From positions 107,355 through 171,354 of the forward strand of contig NZ_OBQC01000007.1 in the NCBI RefSeq assembly GCF_900220965.1: a stretch of 64,000 bases of DNA, written 5' to 3'. Source of the DNA: Ureibacillus acetophenoni (GTDB lineage Bacteria > Bacillota > Bacilli > Bacillales_A > Planococcaceae). How positions within the stretch are numbered: the stretch's first letter is position 1; each line of letters starts with the position of its first letter. Positions 17,882-27,264 of the stretch are shown here, piece by piece. Made by a program: the position numbers and the translations under genes. The notes under the pieces were generated by a model that ran no database searches, was not told the DNA's origin, and worked only from the letters and a program-made list of their open reading frames with translations.

Positions 17882-19348
17882 ATGCCATCATTGTCTTCAA
17901 AAGTAAAAAGTATTAACTGCAGAAACTTTATTAATGGAGAATTTATAGAACCTAATCATACGAATACCTTTGAAAATGTGAACCCTGCAACTGAAGAGGT
18001 AATTGGATGGGTTGCAGAAGCAACGAAAGAAGAAGTAGATTTAGCGGTTCAATCTGCGAAAAAGGCTTTAAAAGGACCGTGGAAAAATTTCACTGTGAAA
18101 GAGCGTTCTTCTATTATTCGTAAAATAGGGGATTTAATTTTAGAAAATGTTGAAGAGTTAGCAGTTCTTGAAGCTACTGACACGGGTAAACCTTATAGTT
18201 TAGCTTTAGAAATGGACATAAAACGTTCTGCTCATAACTTCCACTTCTTTGCAGATTACGTAACAAGTCTTGGCAATGAATCCTATAACCAAGATAACAT
18301 TGCACTTCATTATTCTGTTACTCGCCCTGTTGGTGTAGTAGGAATGATTAACCCGTGGAATTTACCTTTACTTCTATTAACGTGGAAATTAGCTCCATGT
18401 CTAGCATCTGGAAGTACTGCGGTTATGAAGCCTGCTGAATTAACACCAATGACAGCAACACGTCTTGTTGAGCTTTGTAAAGAAGCAGGTGTGCCAGACG
18501 GTGTGGTTAACTTAGTCCACGGTTTTGGTAGTAATTCAGCAGGTGCATTTATATCCGAACACCCAGATGTAGATGCAATAACATTTACAGGGGAAACAAG
18601 TACTGGAACAGTCATTATGAAAGCTGCAGCACCTACATTGAAAAAAGTATCATTTGAATTAGGTGGAAAAAATCCAAATATCATTTTTGCAGATTCAGAT
18701 ATTGATGAAGTAATTGATACGACACTGAAGTCTAGTTTTATGAACCAAGGTGAAGTGTGCTTATGTGGATCACGAATCTACGTACAACGACCAGTTTACG
18801 ATCAATTTATCGAAAAATTTGTTGCTCGTACAAAACAATTGCGTGTAGGAGATCCATTCGAGGATTCTACAGATGTTGGTGCAGTAATTGGTAAAGAGCA
18901 TTACGAAAAAGTAATGAAATATATTCAAATTGCAAAAGAAGAAGGCGGTAACATTCTTACTGGAGGAGACCGTCCATCTCATATGGAAAAGGGCTACTTT
19001 ATTGAGCCAACAATTGTTACTGGCTTAACACAACAGTCACGTTGTGTACGTGAAGAAATTTTCGGTCCAGTAGTAGTTGTAATGCCATTTGACGATGAGG
19101 AAGAAGTAATTGAATATGCCAACGATACGCATTATGGCCTAGGTGCAACAATTTGGACAAACGACCTACGCCGTGCTCACCGTGTTGCTGCACAAATCGA
19201 AGCGGGTATGATTTGGGTAAATACATGGTACTTAAGAGATTTACGGACACCATTTGGAGGCATGAAACATAGTGGTATCGGCCGTGAAGGTGGTACACAC
19301 AGCTTTGAATTTTACTGTGAAGTGTCCAATGTAACGATAAAACTGTAA
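17882..19348 (+). CDS. nbaE: 2-aminomuconate semialdehyde dehydrogenase (ALDH superfamily)
   Basis: 488 aa, standard length for 2-aminomuconate / 2-hydroxymuconate semialdehyde dehydrogenases. NAD-binding MINPWNLPLLLLTWKLAP, the general-base Glu in VSFELGGKNPN, and the nucleophilic Cys in MNQGEVCLCGSR are visible, with the C-terminal TPFGGMKHSGIGREGG. It oxidises 2-aminomuconate semialdehyde to 2-aminomuconate with NAD. AAGGAAGGAG precedes the ATG at 17882. It stands at the head of a segment with the same order as the dmp/xyl lower pathway (dehydrogenase, hydratase, acylating dehydrogenase, aldolase, decarboxylase, tautomerase). Confidence 0.9.
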   Translation: MPSLSSKVKSINCRNFINGEFIEPNHTNTFENVNPATEEVIGWVAEATKEEVDLAVQSAKKALKGPWKNFTVKERSSIIRKIGDLILENVEELAVLEATDTGKPYSLALEMDIKRSAHNFHFFADYVTSLGNESYNQDNIALHYSVTRPVGVVGMINPWNLPLLLLTWKLAPCLASGSTAVMKPAELTPMTATRLVELCKEAGVPDGVVNLVHGFGSNSAGAFISEHPDVDAITFTGETSTGTVIMKAAAPTLKKVSFELGGKNPNIIFADSDIDEVIDTTLKSSFMNQGEVCLCGSRIYVQRPVYDQFIEKFVARTKQLRVGDPFEDSTDVGAVIGKEHYEKVMKYIQIAKEEGGNILTGGDRPSHMEKGYFIEPTIVTGLTQQSRCVREEIFGPVVVVMPFDDEEEVIEYANDTHYGLGATIWTNDLRRAHRVAAQIEAGMIWVNTWYLRDLRTPFGGMKHSGIGREGGTHSFEFYCEVSNVTIKL

Positions 19349-19360
19349 AAGGGGATAACC

Positions 19361-20140
19361 ATGGTAGTTAATTTAATAGAGTGGTCAGAAAAATTACTTG
19401 AAGCAGAGGAATATCGAAGAGGTATTACGCCACTAACAGAAGAGATGAAAAATTTATCGATTAAAGAGGCGTACGGTATTCAACTACAAATTATCAATTC
19501 AAAACTTGCATCAGGCGAAAGAATAACTGGGAAAAAAATAGGTTTGACTTCACTAGCGATGCAAAAACTTCTAAAAGTTGATGAACCTGATTATGGTCAC
19601 TTACTAACGAATATGGAAGTTCTTAATGGAAAGATCGAAAGAGATCAGCTTATTAAGCCTCGAGTTGAAGGTGAAATTGCCTTTGTAATGAAAAAAGCAT
19701 TAAAAGGACCAAACGTAACAGTGGAACAAGTATTAGATGCCACTGATTATGTCGTTGGAAGTTTAGAAATTGTCGATAGTAGAGTAAAAGATTGGAAGAT
19801 TAAACTTCAAGATACGATAGCGGATAATGCATCTTCAGCAAGATATCTTCTAGGTAACGTGAAACGTTCAGTTTCAGAAGTAGATTTACCAAATGTGCAT
19901 ATGAAGTTGTACAAAAATGGTGAATTTGTAAATGAAGGTAGTGGCACAGATGTGCTAGGGAATCCTGCGAACTGTGTTGCTTGGTTAATTAATAAACTTG
20001 CTGAATTTAATATCGGTGTTGAAGAAGGGGAAGTAATCTTATCAGGAGCATTATCTGCTGCACTTGATGCAGAAAAAGGTGATACGTTTACTGCTGATTT
20101 CGGAGACCTATTGGGCAAGTTGGAAGTGGAATTTGTATAG
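19361..20140 (+). CDS. 2-oxopent-4-enoate hydratase (DmpE/MhpD family)
   Basis: 259 aa. The fold is the fumarylacetoacetate-hydrolase-related hydratase/decarboxylase type: GKKIGLTSLAMQK, metal ligands in PRVEGEIAFV and the Glu of SLEIVDSR, and the DNASSARYLLG loop. It would add water to 2-oxopent-4-enoate, giving 4-hydroxy-2-oxovalerate. The paralogue at 22056 belongs to the same family, and residues alone do not separate hydratase from decarboxylase. Position immediately before the acylating dehydrogenase and aldolase matches dmpE in the Pseudomonas dmp operon. Confidence 0.82.
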   Translation: MVVNLIEWSEKLLEAEEYRRGITPLTEEMKNLSIKEAYGIQLQIINSKLASGERITGKKIGLTSLAMQKLLKVDEPDYGHLLTNMEVLNGKIERDQLIKPRVEGEIAFVMKKALKGPNVTVEQVLDATDYVVGSLEIVDSRVKDWKIKLQDTIADNASSARYLLGNVKRSVSEVDLPNVHMKLYKNGEFVNEGSGTDVLGNPANCVAWLINKLAEFNIGVEEGEVILSGALSAALDAEKGDTFTADFGDLLGKLEVEFV

Positions 20141-20152
20141 GGGAGTGTAAAT

Positions 20153-21043
20153 ATGTCCGAAAAAATTAAAGTTGGGATCATAGGGTCAGGAAATATCGGT
20201 ACAGATTTAATGATGAAAATCATGCGTTCACCGTACTTAGAAATGTCTGTTTTAATTGGAATTGACCCACATTCTGAAGGACTAAAAAGAGCTAGTGATG
20301 CGGGTATCCATACAATTACAAATGGAATCGATGGTTTCTTAGAACAACCACATTTAGCAGATATTTTATTTGACGCTACTTCTGCCAAAGCGCATGAAGT
20401 ACACGTTCAAAAATTAGAGGGATTAAATAAACGACTAATCGATTTAACTCCTGCAGCAGTTGGGCCATTTGTGGCACCGACTGTAAATCTTCTTGAACAC
20501 ATCGAAAAACCTGTTGTAAACATGATTACATGTGGCGGGCAAGCTACTATTCCAATCGTAAGAGCAATTGGGGATGTGCAAACAGTAGAGTATGGAGAAA
20601 TCGTTGCAACAATTGCATCGAAAAGTGCAGGTCCTGGAACACGTGCAAATATTGATGAGTTTACTGAGACAACTGCCAATGCAATTGAATCGGTTGGGGG
20701 AGCAAAGTCAGGTAAAGCAATCATTATCTTAAATCCAGCTGAGCCACCGTTAATCATGCGTGACACAGTACTTTGCTTACTTGAAGAAGAAGTGAAGGAT
20801 GAACAGGCGATTATTGACTCTGTTCGTCAAATGGTAGACAAGGTACAACAATATGTTCCCGGATACCGTTTGAAAATGGATCCGATCATTGATGGCAATA
20901 AAGTTACCGTTTTCCTTGAAGTAGAAGGTCTTGGTGATTACTTACCTATTTACGCAGGCAACCTAGATATTATGACGGCTGCAGGTGTAAAAGTGGGAGA
21001 GGAAATTGCTAAATCCTTAATAGAGAAGGGAGAGCGTGTGTAA
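20153..21043 (+). CDS. acetaldehyde dehydrogenase (acylating)
   Basis: 296 aa, DmpF/MhpF family. The NAD-binding [12 protein letters not shown] is at the N-terminus, the acyl-forming Cys in [13 protein letters not shown] near residue 127, and an [21 protein letters not shown] segment follows. It converts acetaldehyde, NAD and CoA to acetyl-CoA. Such enzymes form a complex with the aldolase and channel the toxic acetaldehyde; the stop and the aldolase start here overlap (position 21043), which favours balanced synthesis. GGGAG precedes the ATG. Confidence 0.94.
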   Translation: MSEKIKVGIIGSGNIGTDLMMKIMRSPYLEMSVLIGIDPHSEGLKRASDAGIHTITNGIDGFLEQPHLADILFDATSAKAHEVHVQKLEGLNKRLIDLTPAAVGPFVAPTVNLLEHIEKPVVNMITCGGQATIPIVRAIGDVQTVEYGEIVATIASKSAGPGTRANIDEFTETTANAIESVGGAKSGKAIIILNPAEPPLIMRDTVLCLLEEEVKDEQAIIDSVRQMVDKVQQYVPGYRLKMDPIIDGNKVTVFLEVEGLGDYLPIYAGNLDIMTAAGVKVGEEIAKSLIEKGERV

Positions 21044-22056
21044 TGACTAAAGTGTTATTGACGGAAGTGGCACTACGTGACGGAAGCCATGTAGTTGCCC
21101 ACCAATTTACAAAAGAACAAGTACGTTATGTAACGGAAATGCTAAGTAAAGCGAATGTTCCATTTATCGAAGTTACTCATGGTGATGGGTTAGGTGGATC
21201 TTCTTTACAATACGGCTTTTCAAAAGTTCATGATATTGAATTAGTTGAAGAGGCAGCGAAAGTTGCAGGAGACTCTAAGGTATCTGTTCTACTGATTCCA
21301 GGAATCGGTACGATTAGTCAACTGAAAGATGCTCATGCTGCAGGTGCACGAATGGTTCGAGTGGCGACTCATGTAACGGAAGCAGACGTTTCAAAACAAC
21401 ATATTGAAACTGCCCGTAATATGGGGATGGAAACTATCGGATTTTTAATGATGTCTCACTCAGCACCACCTGAAAAGGTGTTAGAACAAGCATTACTAAT
21501 GGAATCTTACGGAGCACATGCTGTTTATGTGACTGATTCTGCAGGTGCCATGTTGCCTTCAGATGTAAGAGACCGTATTTCATTATTACGTAAAAACTTA
21601 AAAATTGATATCGGATTCCATGCGCATAACAATTTATCGCTTGCAGTTGCAAACTCACTTGTAGCTATTGAAGAGGGTGCAACACGTATCGATGGAAGTA
21701 TTTGTTGTTTAGGTGCAGGTGCTGGAAATACGCAAACAGAAGTATTAGTAGCTGTATTAGAGCGCATGGGAATCGAAACTGGTGTCGATCTTTATCCTAT
21801 GTTGGATTTAGCAGAGTATGTTAGAAACGATATTTTACCGCATCCACAAGATATCACTACAGGAAGTTTAGTTATGGGATATGCGGGAGTATATTCAAGC
21901 TTTTTACGCCATGCAAACGTTGCAGCTGAAAAAGTCGGCGTAGATGCAAGAGATATTTTAGTAGAGTTAGGCAAGTTAAATGTTGTCGGTGGTCAAGAAG
22001 ATATGATTCTAGAAGTAGCTTCTGAGATTGCAAGAGAGAAAGTAGGGAAGATATAG
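21043..22056 (+). CDS. 4-hydroxy-2-oxovalerate aldolase
   Basis: 337 aa, DmpG/MhpE family. It cleaves 4-hydroxy-2-oxovalerate to pyruvate and acetaldehyde. Metal and catalytic sites are visible in EVALRDGSHVVAHQF at the N-terminus and in IGFHAHNNLSLAVANS. The LGAGAGNTQTE segment and the C-terminal helical DmpG-communication domain follow. It overlaps both neighbours by one base at start and end, so four genes are tightly coupled here. Confidence 0.95.
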   Translation: MTKVLLTEVALRDGSHVVAHQFTKEQVRYVTEMLSKANVPFIEVTHGDGLGGSSLQYGFSKVHDIELVEEAAKVAGDSKVSVLLIPGIGTISQLKDAHAAGARMVRVATHVTEADVSKQHIETARNMGMETIGFLMMSHSAPPEKVLEQALLMESYGAHAVYVTDSAGAMLPSDVRDRISLLRKNLKIDIGFHAHNNLSLAVANSLVAIEEGATRIDGSICCLGAGAGNTQTEVLVAVLERMGIETGVDLYPMLDLAEYVRNDILPHPQDITTGSLVMGYAGVYSSFLRHANVAAEKVGVDARDILVELGKLNVVGGQEDMILEVASEIAREKVGKI

Positions 22057-22826
22057 TGTCGTTGTTTCTTTATGCAGAAAAGGTAGCACATGCTCAAGCA
22101 AACCATAAAGCAATTGAAAAGATTACTGTTACAAATCCAAAGATGACTGTGGAAGAAGCGTATGAAGTTCAAAAAATAAGTATTGAGCAAACATTGTCAG
22201 CAGAAAATCGCTTTATTGGTTGGAAAATGGGGTTAACAAGTGTTGCAAAACAAAAACAAGTTGGTGTAGAAGAACCCATCTATGGTCGACTCACATCTCA
22301 AATGAACTTACAAACTAACGAACTTATTGCTGCTGAACATATCCATCCAAGGGTTGAAGCAGAAGTAGCTTTCGTTTTTAACAAAGAACTAAAAGGTGCT
22401 AATCTAACACCTTTAGAAATTTGGCCAGCTATTGAAAATGTATTTCTAGCACTTGAAGTAATTGATAGTAGATATGAGAATTTCTCATTCACTTTACCGG
22501 ATGTGGTTGCAGACAATGCTTCATCATCAAAAATATTATTAAGTTCACAAGCTTTCTCACCATATGAGAAAAACTGGGCAGATGTAAAAGTGAAGTTATA
22601 TCACAACGGTGAAGAAAAATTGGAGGGAACTGGCGCGGCTGTGTTAGGCCATCCGATTAATTCTGTTATTCAGTTACTTAACATGCTAGAAAAAGAAGGT
22701 CGTGGAATTTTACCAGGTCAACTAGTATTAACTGGCGGAATTACTGATGCGATTCATGTCGCAGCTGGTGATGAAGTCGTTGCAGATTACGGTGATCTTG
22801 GTTCGTTAACATTAAATGTAAAGTAG
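22056..22826 (+). CDS. 4-oxalocrotonate decarboxylase (DmpH family)
   Basis: 256 aa, a paralogue of the hydratase at 19361. GWKMGLTSVAKQKQVG, metal ligands in PRVEAEVAFVF, ALEVIDSRYENF and DNASSSKILL are all present. It would decarboxylate 2-oxo-3-hexenedioate to 2-hydroxypenta-2,4-dienoate, normally in complex with the hydratase. Assignment as decarboxylase follows from its place between aldolase and tautomerase, exactly as dmpH. Start is GTG 22056, overlapping the aldolase stop codon; AGGGAAG lies just upstream. Confidence 0.82.
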   Translation: MSLFLYAEKVAHAQANHKAIEKITVTNPKMTVEEAYEVQKISIEQTLSAENRFIGWKMGLTSVAKQKQVGVEEPIYGRLTSQMNLQTNELIAAEHIHPRVEAEVAFVFNKELKGANLTPLEIWPAIENVFLALEVIDSRYENFSFTLPDVVADNASSSKILLSSQAFSPYEKNWADVKVKLYHNGEEKLEGTGAAVLGHPINSVIQLLNMLEKEGRGILPGQLVLTGGITDAIHVAAGDEVVADYGDLGSLTLNVK

Positions 22827-22834
22827 GAGATAGA

Positions 22835-23017
22835 ATGCCAATAGTTCAAATACAATTACTCGAAGGCCGTTCTATTGAGCAAAAAAAGAACATCATTTCA
22901 GAAGTAACAGACGCAATAGTGAAATCAGCAGATGTTCCAAAAGAGAATGTTCGCGTCATCATAACTGAAATACCACACGTGCATTGGGGAACAGGCGGTA
23001 AGACAAAAGATGAATAA
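22835..23017 (+). CDS. 4-oxalocrotonate tautomerase
   Basis: 60 aa. After Met removal Pro1 is the catalytic base (PIVQIQLLEG). Arg11 and Arg39 of the classical enzyme are both present, while Phe50 is replaced by Trp (HVHWGTGG). It isomerises the enol and keto forms of the six-carbon dicarboxylate made after deamination. AGGAG lies 8 bases upstream of the ATG. Together with the decarboxylase it links the deaminase product to the lower pathway. Confidence 0.92.
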   Translation: MPIVQIQLLEGRSIEQKKNIISEVTDAIVKSADVPKENVRVIITEIPHVHWGTGGKTKDE

Positions 23018-23044
23018 ATTTGTTTATTAAACAGGGGGATTATT

Positions 23045-24121
23045 ATGAAACAATCTATTAAAATGTTTCGATTAGTATTCTTATTTGCCTTTATATTAGT
23101 TTTAGTAGCCTGTGGAAATTCTACTGAAAGCGGTAGTTCAACTGGAAGTGGAAGTTCTACAAGTAGTGGAGATACAAAAACAGATGAAACTGTACCAGTA
23201 AGTGGAGAAGACATTCCTGAAATGAAATTTAAACTAGCGCATATTACTCCAACGGATCATATGTGGCATCAAGCTGCAGAAAAGTTTAATGAAAAATTAC
23301 AAGAATTATCAGGCGGTAAACTATCAGTTGAAATTTATCCAGCTAGTCAGTTAGGTACAGAAGCGGATATGGTTCAACAAGTAGAAGCTGGCTCTCTTGA
23401 TTTTGCATTAATTACAGGTGCGTATTTAAGTGCAAGAACACCTGAAATGGCTGCATGGTTTGCTCCTTATGCTTTTGAAACATTGAAAGAAGCAGATGAA
23501 GCAAGTAGAACAGACGTTGCACGTGAAATCTTAGGGAAACTTGAAGGTACTGGTTTAAAAGGTCTTGATTACTTATTTGCAGGACAACGAGTAATCGTAA
23601 CGAAGGATAAAGAAATTAAATCAGCAAGCGACTTAGAAGGCTTAAAAATGCGTGTAACACCAAGTCCACCGTTACAAGACTTCTACAAATCAGCAGGTGC
23701 TGCACCAGAAGGATTACCACTTCCTGAAGTTTACTCAGCGTTACAAACTGGTGTAATCGACGGAATGGACATGGACTTAGATGCAACGATTACAAACAAG
23801 TATTCTGAAGTAACGAAATATGTTGCTGTAACAAATCACATGGTGTGGCCATCAGTAATTGTTACAAATGAAGGTATGTATGAAGGCTTACCTGAAAATG
23901 TTTCTGCGATTGTAGACGAAGCATTAAAAGAAGCTATTAAGTTTTCTGTAGAAACTCGTTCAGCTCAAGAAGAAGAGTTTAAATCTGAGTTAGCAAGTCA
24001 AGGAATGACAGTTTACGAGTTAGATAAAGAAGTATTCAAAGATCAAATTGAAGAATTTGATGCGAAATATAGTGGGCAATCAGACTTAATTAAGAAGTTT
24101 ATTGAAACATTTAGAAATTAA
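23045..24121 (+). CDS. TRAP transporter solute-binding lipoprotein DctP (first system)
   Basis: 358 aa. A lipoprotein signal ends LVLVACGNS, a Ser/Gly/Thr-rich linker follows, then a DctP-type domain: KLAHITPTDHMWHQAAEKF, GSLDFALITGAYLS, and the substrate-carboxylate Arg in LEGLKMRVTPSPP. TRAP systems take up carboxylates with a sodium gradient. The lipid anchor replaces the periplasmic form of Gram-negatives. In this operon the likely cargo is an aromatic carboxylate such as anthranilate; this is inferred from context only. Confidence 0.9.
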   Translation: MKQSIKMFRLVFLFAFILVLVACGNSTESGSSTGSGSSTSSGDTKTDETVPVSGEDIPEMKFKLAHITPTDHMWHQAAEKFNEKLQELSGGKLSVEIYPASQLGTEADMVQQVEAGSLDFALITGAYLSARTPEMAAWFAPYAFETLKEADEASRTDVAREILGKLEGTGLKGLDYLFAGQRVIVTKDKEIKSASDLEGLKMRVTPSPPLQDFYKSAGAAPEGLPLPEVYSALQTGVIDGMDMDLDATITNKYSEVTKYVAVTNHMVWPSVIVTNEGMYEGLPENVSAIVDEALKEAIKFSVETRSAQEEEFKSELASQGMTVYELDKEVFKDQIEEFDAKYSGQSDLIKKFIETFRN

Positions 24122-24134
24122 GGGGGTCATGCCA

Positions 24135-24638
24135 ATGTCAAAACTGAGCAACATGATTACAAAAGTTGAAGAAGTAATCATTATTATATTAATGGCAGCT
24201 CTGGCAATTTTAATGACTCTATCTGTTGTGTTTAGGTATTTCTTGAAAGATCCGATTCCATGGGCAGGAGAAGTATCGATCTTTTTATTGATTTGGACAT
24301 CATTTTTAGGAGGAAGCTGGGGCCTGAAATATGGCACCCAAGCTTCAGTCACTTTTGTATATGATGCCTTTTCAGATGAAAAGAAAAAAATTTTACGAAT
24401 TGTTCAGGATATCATCATGATCATCTTCCTGTTTGTCCTTCTATTTTATTCGTATAAATGGATGGCATTACCTTCAACTATGATTCAAAAATCTAGTTCA
24501 TTACAGTTACCAATGATTATTCCGTATAGTGCTGTTCCAATTGGATTAACTTTTGCAACAATCCATATTATTGCTAGGTTAATAGAAACGTTTCAAGGGA
24601 AAGAAACTTTGCAAGAAAAGAGGGATAATGTCGCATGA
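24135..24638 (+). CDS. TRAP transporter small permease DctQ (first system)
   Basis: 167 aa, four predicted membrane helices, with the family's WAGEVSIFLLIWTSFLGG segment after the first helix pair. ATG 24135 is used: AGGGGGT at 24121-24127 is too close to the in-frame ATG at 24129. It overlaps the large permease gene by 4 bases. DctQ supports assembly and coupling of the DctM subunit. Confidence 0.9.
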   Translation: MSKLSNMITKVEEVIIIILMAALAILMTLSVVFRYFLKDPIPWAGEVSIFLLIWTSFLGGSWGLKYGTQASVTFVYDAFSDEKKKILRIVQDIIMIIFLFVLLFYSYKWMALPSTMIQKSSSLQLPMIIPYSAVPIGLTFATIHIIARLIETFQGKETLQEKRDNVA

Positions 24639-25918
24639 TTTCATTTATCGTATTTGTCCTTTTCATCTTGCTTTTACTTATTCGTATTCCAATTTCAATC
24701 GTATTAGGTGTCACAACAGTTGTCTACTTTTTAATGAATGGTCAAATCCCATTACTGGAGTCGACACCGTTAAGAATGTATTCAGGTTTAGAAAACTTTG
24801 GATTACTTGCAATTCCTTTATTCATGTTAATGGGTGAAATTATGAATGAAGGTGGTATTACTACTAGACTTGTAAAGTTTGCTAGAGTTTTTATCGGTCA
24901 CTTTAAAGGTGGACTAGCTTATGTAACAGTAGTAGCCAATATGTTTTTAGCTTCTATTTTAGGCTCTGCAAATGCTCAGGCAGCGATGATGAGTAAAGTA
25001 ATGGTTCCACAGATGGAAAAAGAGGGATATTCTCGTGAATTCTCGTCATCCATTACACTTGCATCGTCAGTTATTGCACCTATCATTCCACCTAGTATGA
25101 TTTTCATTATCTATGGGACATTGTCAAGTACATCAATTGGCGCTTTATTTATGGCCGGAATTGTACCTGGTATTATTTACGGTATTGCGTTTATTTTACT
25201 AATTTCTTATATCGGTATGAAACAGAACTTCCCAAAAAGCGAACGTGCTACAGGAAGTGAGATGATTCAAAGTACTATTCAAGTAATCCCAGCATTACTT
25301 ATACCGATCACAGTAATTGTTGGAATTCTATCAGGGGTGTTTACAGCGACAGAATCAGCAGCTGTTGCTTGTTTTCTAGCACTTATTGTAGGGCTATTTT
25401 TCTACCGTGAGTTAAAGTATAAGAAATTACCAAAAATACTGTTAAATACGGTCATAAATACAGCGACAGTAACGTTTTTAATCATCATGGCAAACATCTT
25501 CGGTTGGATGATTGCTTTTGAGCGAATTCCTCAACTACTAGTTGATAGTATGCTTAGTATTACTGATAATCCATGGGTATTTTTATTACTTGTGAACATT
25601 GCACTTATATTTGTTGGGATGTTATTGGACGGAATTGCAGCATTAATTATTTTAGTGCCTGTGATGATGCCTTTAGTAACTGCGTTAAATATTGACCCTG
25701 TTCATTTTGGGGTAATTATTTGTATTAACTTAACGATTGGATTATTAACACCACCTGTTGGAACTGGATTGTTTATCGTTTCATCGATGGCGGACATTAA
25801 ATTTGAACGACTGGTAAAGGCGGTAATACCGTTCATTATCGTTTCCTTTGCCGTATTATTACTTTTAACGTTTATTCCAAGCCTTGTAACATTTGTACCT
25901 AAATGGTTAGGGATGTAG
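24635..25918 (+). CDS. TRAP transporter large permease DctM (first system)
   Basis: 427 aa, about 12 hydrophobic segments. DctM signatures are present: AIPLFMLMGEIMNEGG, GSANAQAAMMSKVMVPQME, ASSVIAPIIPPSMIFIIYG, and the C-terminal repeat LTPPVGTGLFIVSSM. It carries the sodium-coupled transport pathway. Start ATG 24635 overlaps the end of dctQ (ATGA-type coupling). An MFS gene follows at once. Confidence 0.93.
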   Translation: MISFIVFVLFILLLLIRIPISIVLGVTTVVYFLMNGQIPLLESTPLRMYSGLENFGLLAIPLFMLMGEIMNEGGITTRLVKFARVFIGHFKGGLAYVTVVANMFLASILGSANAQAAMMSKVMVPQMEKEGYSREFSSSITLASSVIAPIIPPSMIFIIYGTLSSTSIGALFMAGIVPGIIYGIAFILLISYIGMKQNFPKSERATGSEMIQSTIQVIPALLIPITVIVGILSGVFTATESAAVACFLALIVGLFFYRELKYKKLPKILLNTVINTATVTFLIIMANIFGWMIAFERIPQLLVDSMLSITDNPWVFLLLVNIALIFVGMLLDGIAALIILVPVMMPLVTALNIDPVHFGVIICINLTIGLLTPPVGTGLFIVSSMADIKFERLVKAVIPFIIVSFAVLLLLTFIPSLVTFVPKWLGM

Positions 25919-27151
25919 GTGAATCGATTGGTTCTGGCAGAAGAACAATTTTTAAAAAAAGTAAAAATACTTACGTTGTGGGTAATTATCGGACAGTTAC
26001 TCACGGCGTTCGTTGGAAGATCTCTAAGTCCCTTAATGATCTATATCGGAAGTGATTTATCATTAAATAAAGTGCAGTTGGGATTACTTCCGACTGCGCT
26101 TTTTATTGGACAATTTATCGGAACATTACCTATTGGTTTTCTGGTAGATAAAAAAAGTGTAAGAAAAGTGATCCTAATCATTATGTTGGTTGTTGGAGGG
26201 GCCTTTTTCTTATTTTCCTGGTCCAATATATTCATCGTGTCTTTCGTTGCGATCATGATGGCGGGTATTGGATACGGTGGCATGCACCCTTCAACGAATA
26301 AGGCAATTGTTCAAATGTACCCAAATGCTAAAGTCTCTTTGCCGATGGGACTAAAGCAAATGTCAATTACACTCGGATCATCAGGGGCTAGTTTAATATT
26401 AATTCCGATTGCAATCCTATTCGGGTGGCGGGTCGCATTAAGTTTGGCGGTTATTTTATTAATCATTTTTAGTTTGCTCCTTTATAGGAAATTAGCAATT
26501 TTAGAAGAGTTGCCAAGTACATCCAAATCCTCTAAATCTATTGTTTCCCAAATAGGACCGTTAGTAAAAAATAAAAGTTTACTTTTCACTACAGGATCTG
26601 CCTTTTTACTAATGGGAATCCAAGTAACGTTTAATACGTATTTAATTATCTATTTGTATGAAATAAAAGAGTGGTCAATTTACAGCGCGGGTATTTGTTT
26701 AGCTATATCAGAGTTAGGTGGGGCAGCAGGACGTGTGTTATGGGGAATAATCAGCGATCGGCTGTTTCGCCAAAATCGTTGGGTTGTACTAATACTTATA
26801 ACAATGCAAAGTATTTTATTATTCTACTTGCTTCATATTGTGTTTTCAGCGGCTCTAATTATATTAATAGTCGTTAGTATAGGTTTTTCTCTTTCAGGAT
26901 TTAATGGTGTGTGGATGAGTTTAGCCGTTGAAAGTGTTGAACCAGAGCAAAGCGGAACAGCCAGTGGATTTAGTGTCATGTTTGCCTCAGTGGGTGTAAT
27001 GATTATTCCACCTATTTTTGGGTTTTTCGTTGACCTGTCTGGCTATGTTGCAGCAGGTAGTTTTATTATTATTTCTTTAACTCTTTGTTTTGTCATTTTA
27101 GTTCTAGCTAATTTTATAACCAATAGAAAGAGAAACGTTGAAAGTTTATGA
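25919..27151 (+). CDS. MFS transporter
   Basis: 410 aa with 12 hydrophobic segments and the MFS loop motif GFLVDKKSVRK between helices 2 and 3. The GMHPSTNKAIVQMYP region resembles the cyanate/nitrate/aromatic acid uptake branches. It begins with GTG directly after the DctM stop codon, so it belongs to the same operon. It may be a second uptake route or an exporter of a pathway intermediate. A TTG three codons downstream is an alternative start. No substrate can be read from the sequence. Confidence 0.85.
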   Translation: MNRLVLAEEQFLKKVKILTLWVIIGQLLTAFVGRSLSPLMIYIGSDLSLNKVQLGLLPTALFIGQFIGTLPIGFLVDKKSVRKVILIIMLVVGGAFFLFSWSNIFIVSFVAIMMAGIGYGGMHPSTNKAIVQMYPNAKVSLPMGLKQMSITLGSSGASLILIPIAILFGWRVALSLAVILLIIFSLLLYRKLAILEELPSTSKSSKSIVSQIGPLVKNKSLLFTTGSAFLLMGIQVTFNTYLIIYLYEIKEWSIYSAGICLAISELGGAAGRVLWGIISDRLFRQNRWVVLILITMQSILLFYLLHIVFSAALIILIVVSIGFSLSGFNGVWMSLAVESVEPEQSGTASGFSVMFASVGVMIIPPIFGFFVDLSGYVAAGSFIIISLTLCFVILVLANFITNRKRNVESL

Positions 27152-27264
27152 AAACCTTATAAATAAAGGGAAAACGTTCTGTTATCTCGTAATTATAGAT
27201 AATAAGTAATAATATTTTTTTCTATTTCTCGTATATGGAACTTTGTTTTAAGGAGGTAAGATGT

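Noticed and set aside
18310..18684. 124-codon antisense frame within the semialdehyde dehydrogenase gene
   Set aside because: It is a shadow of a well-conserved gene, with no ribosome binding site.
19807..20388. 193-codon antisense frame across hydratase and acylating dehydrogenase genes
   Set aside because: It spans two clear genes on the opposite strand and has no family features.
27181..27205. TTATCT/AGATAA inverted repeat before the first Crp/Fnr gene as operator
   Set aside because: Arms are only 6 bp with a 9-bp AT-rich spacer; a similar short inverted repeat near 28525 has another spacer, so no consistent site emerges.
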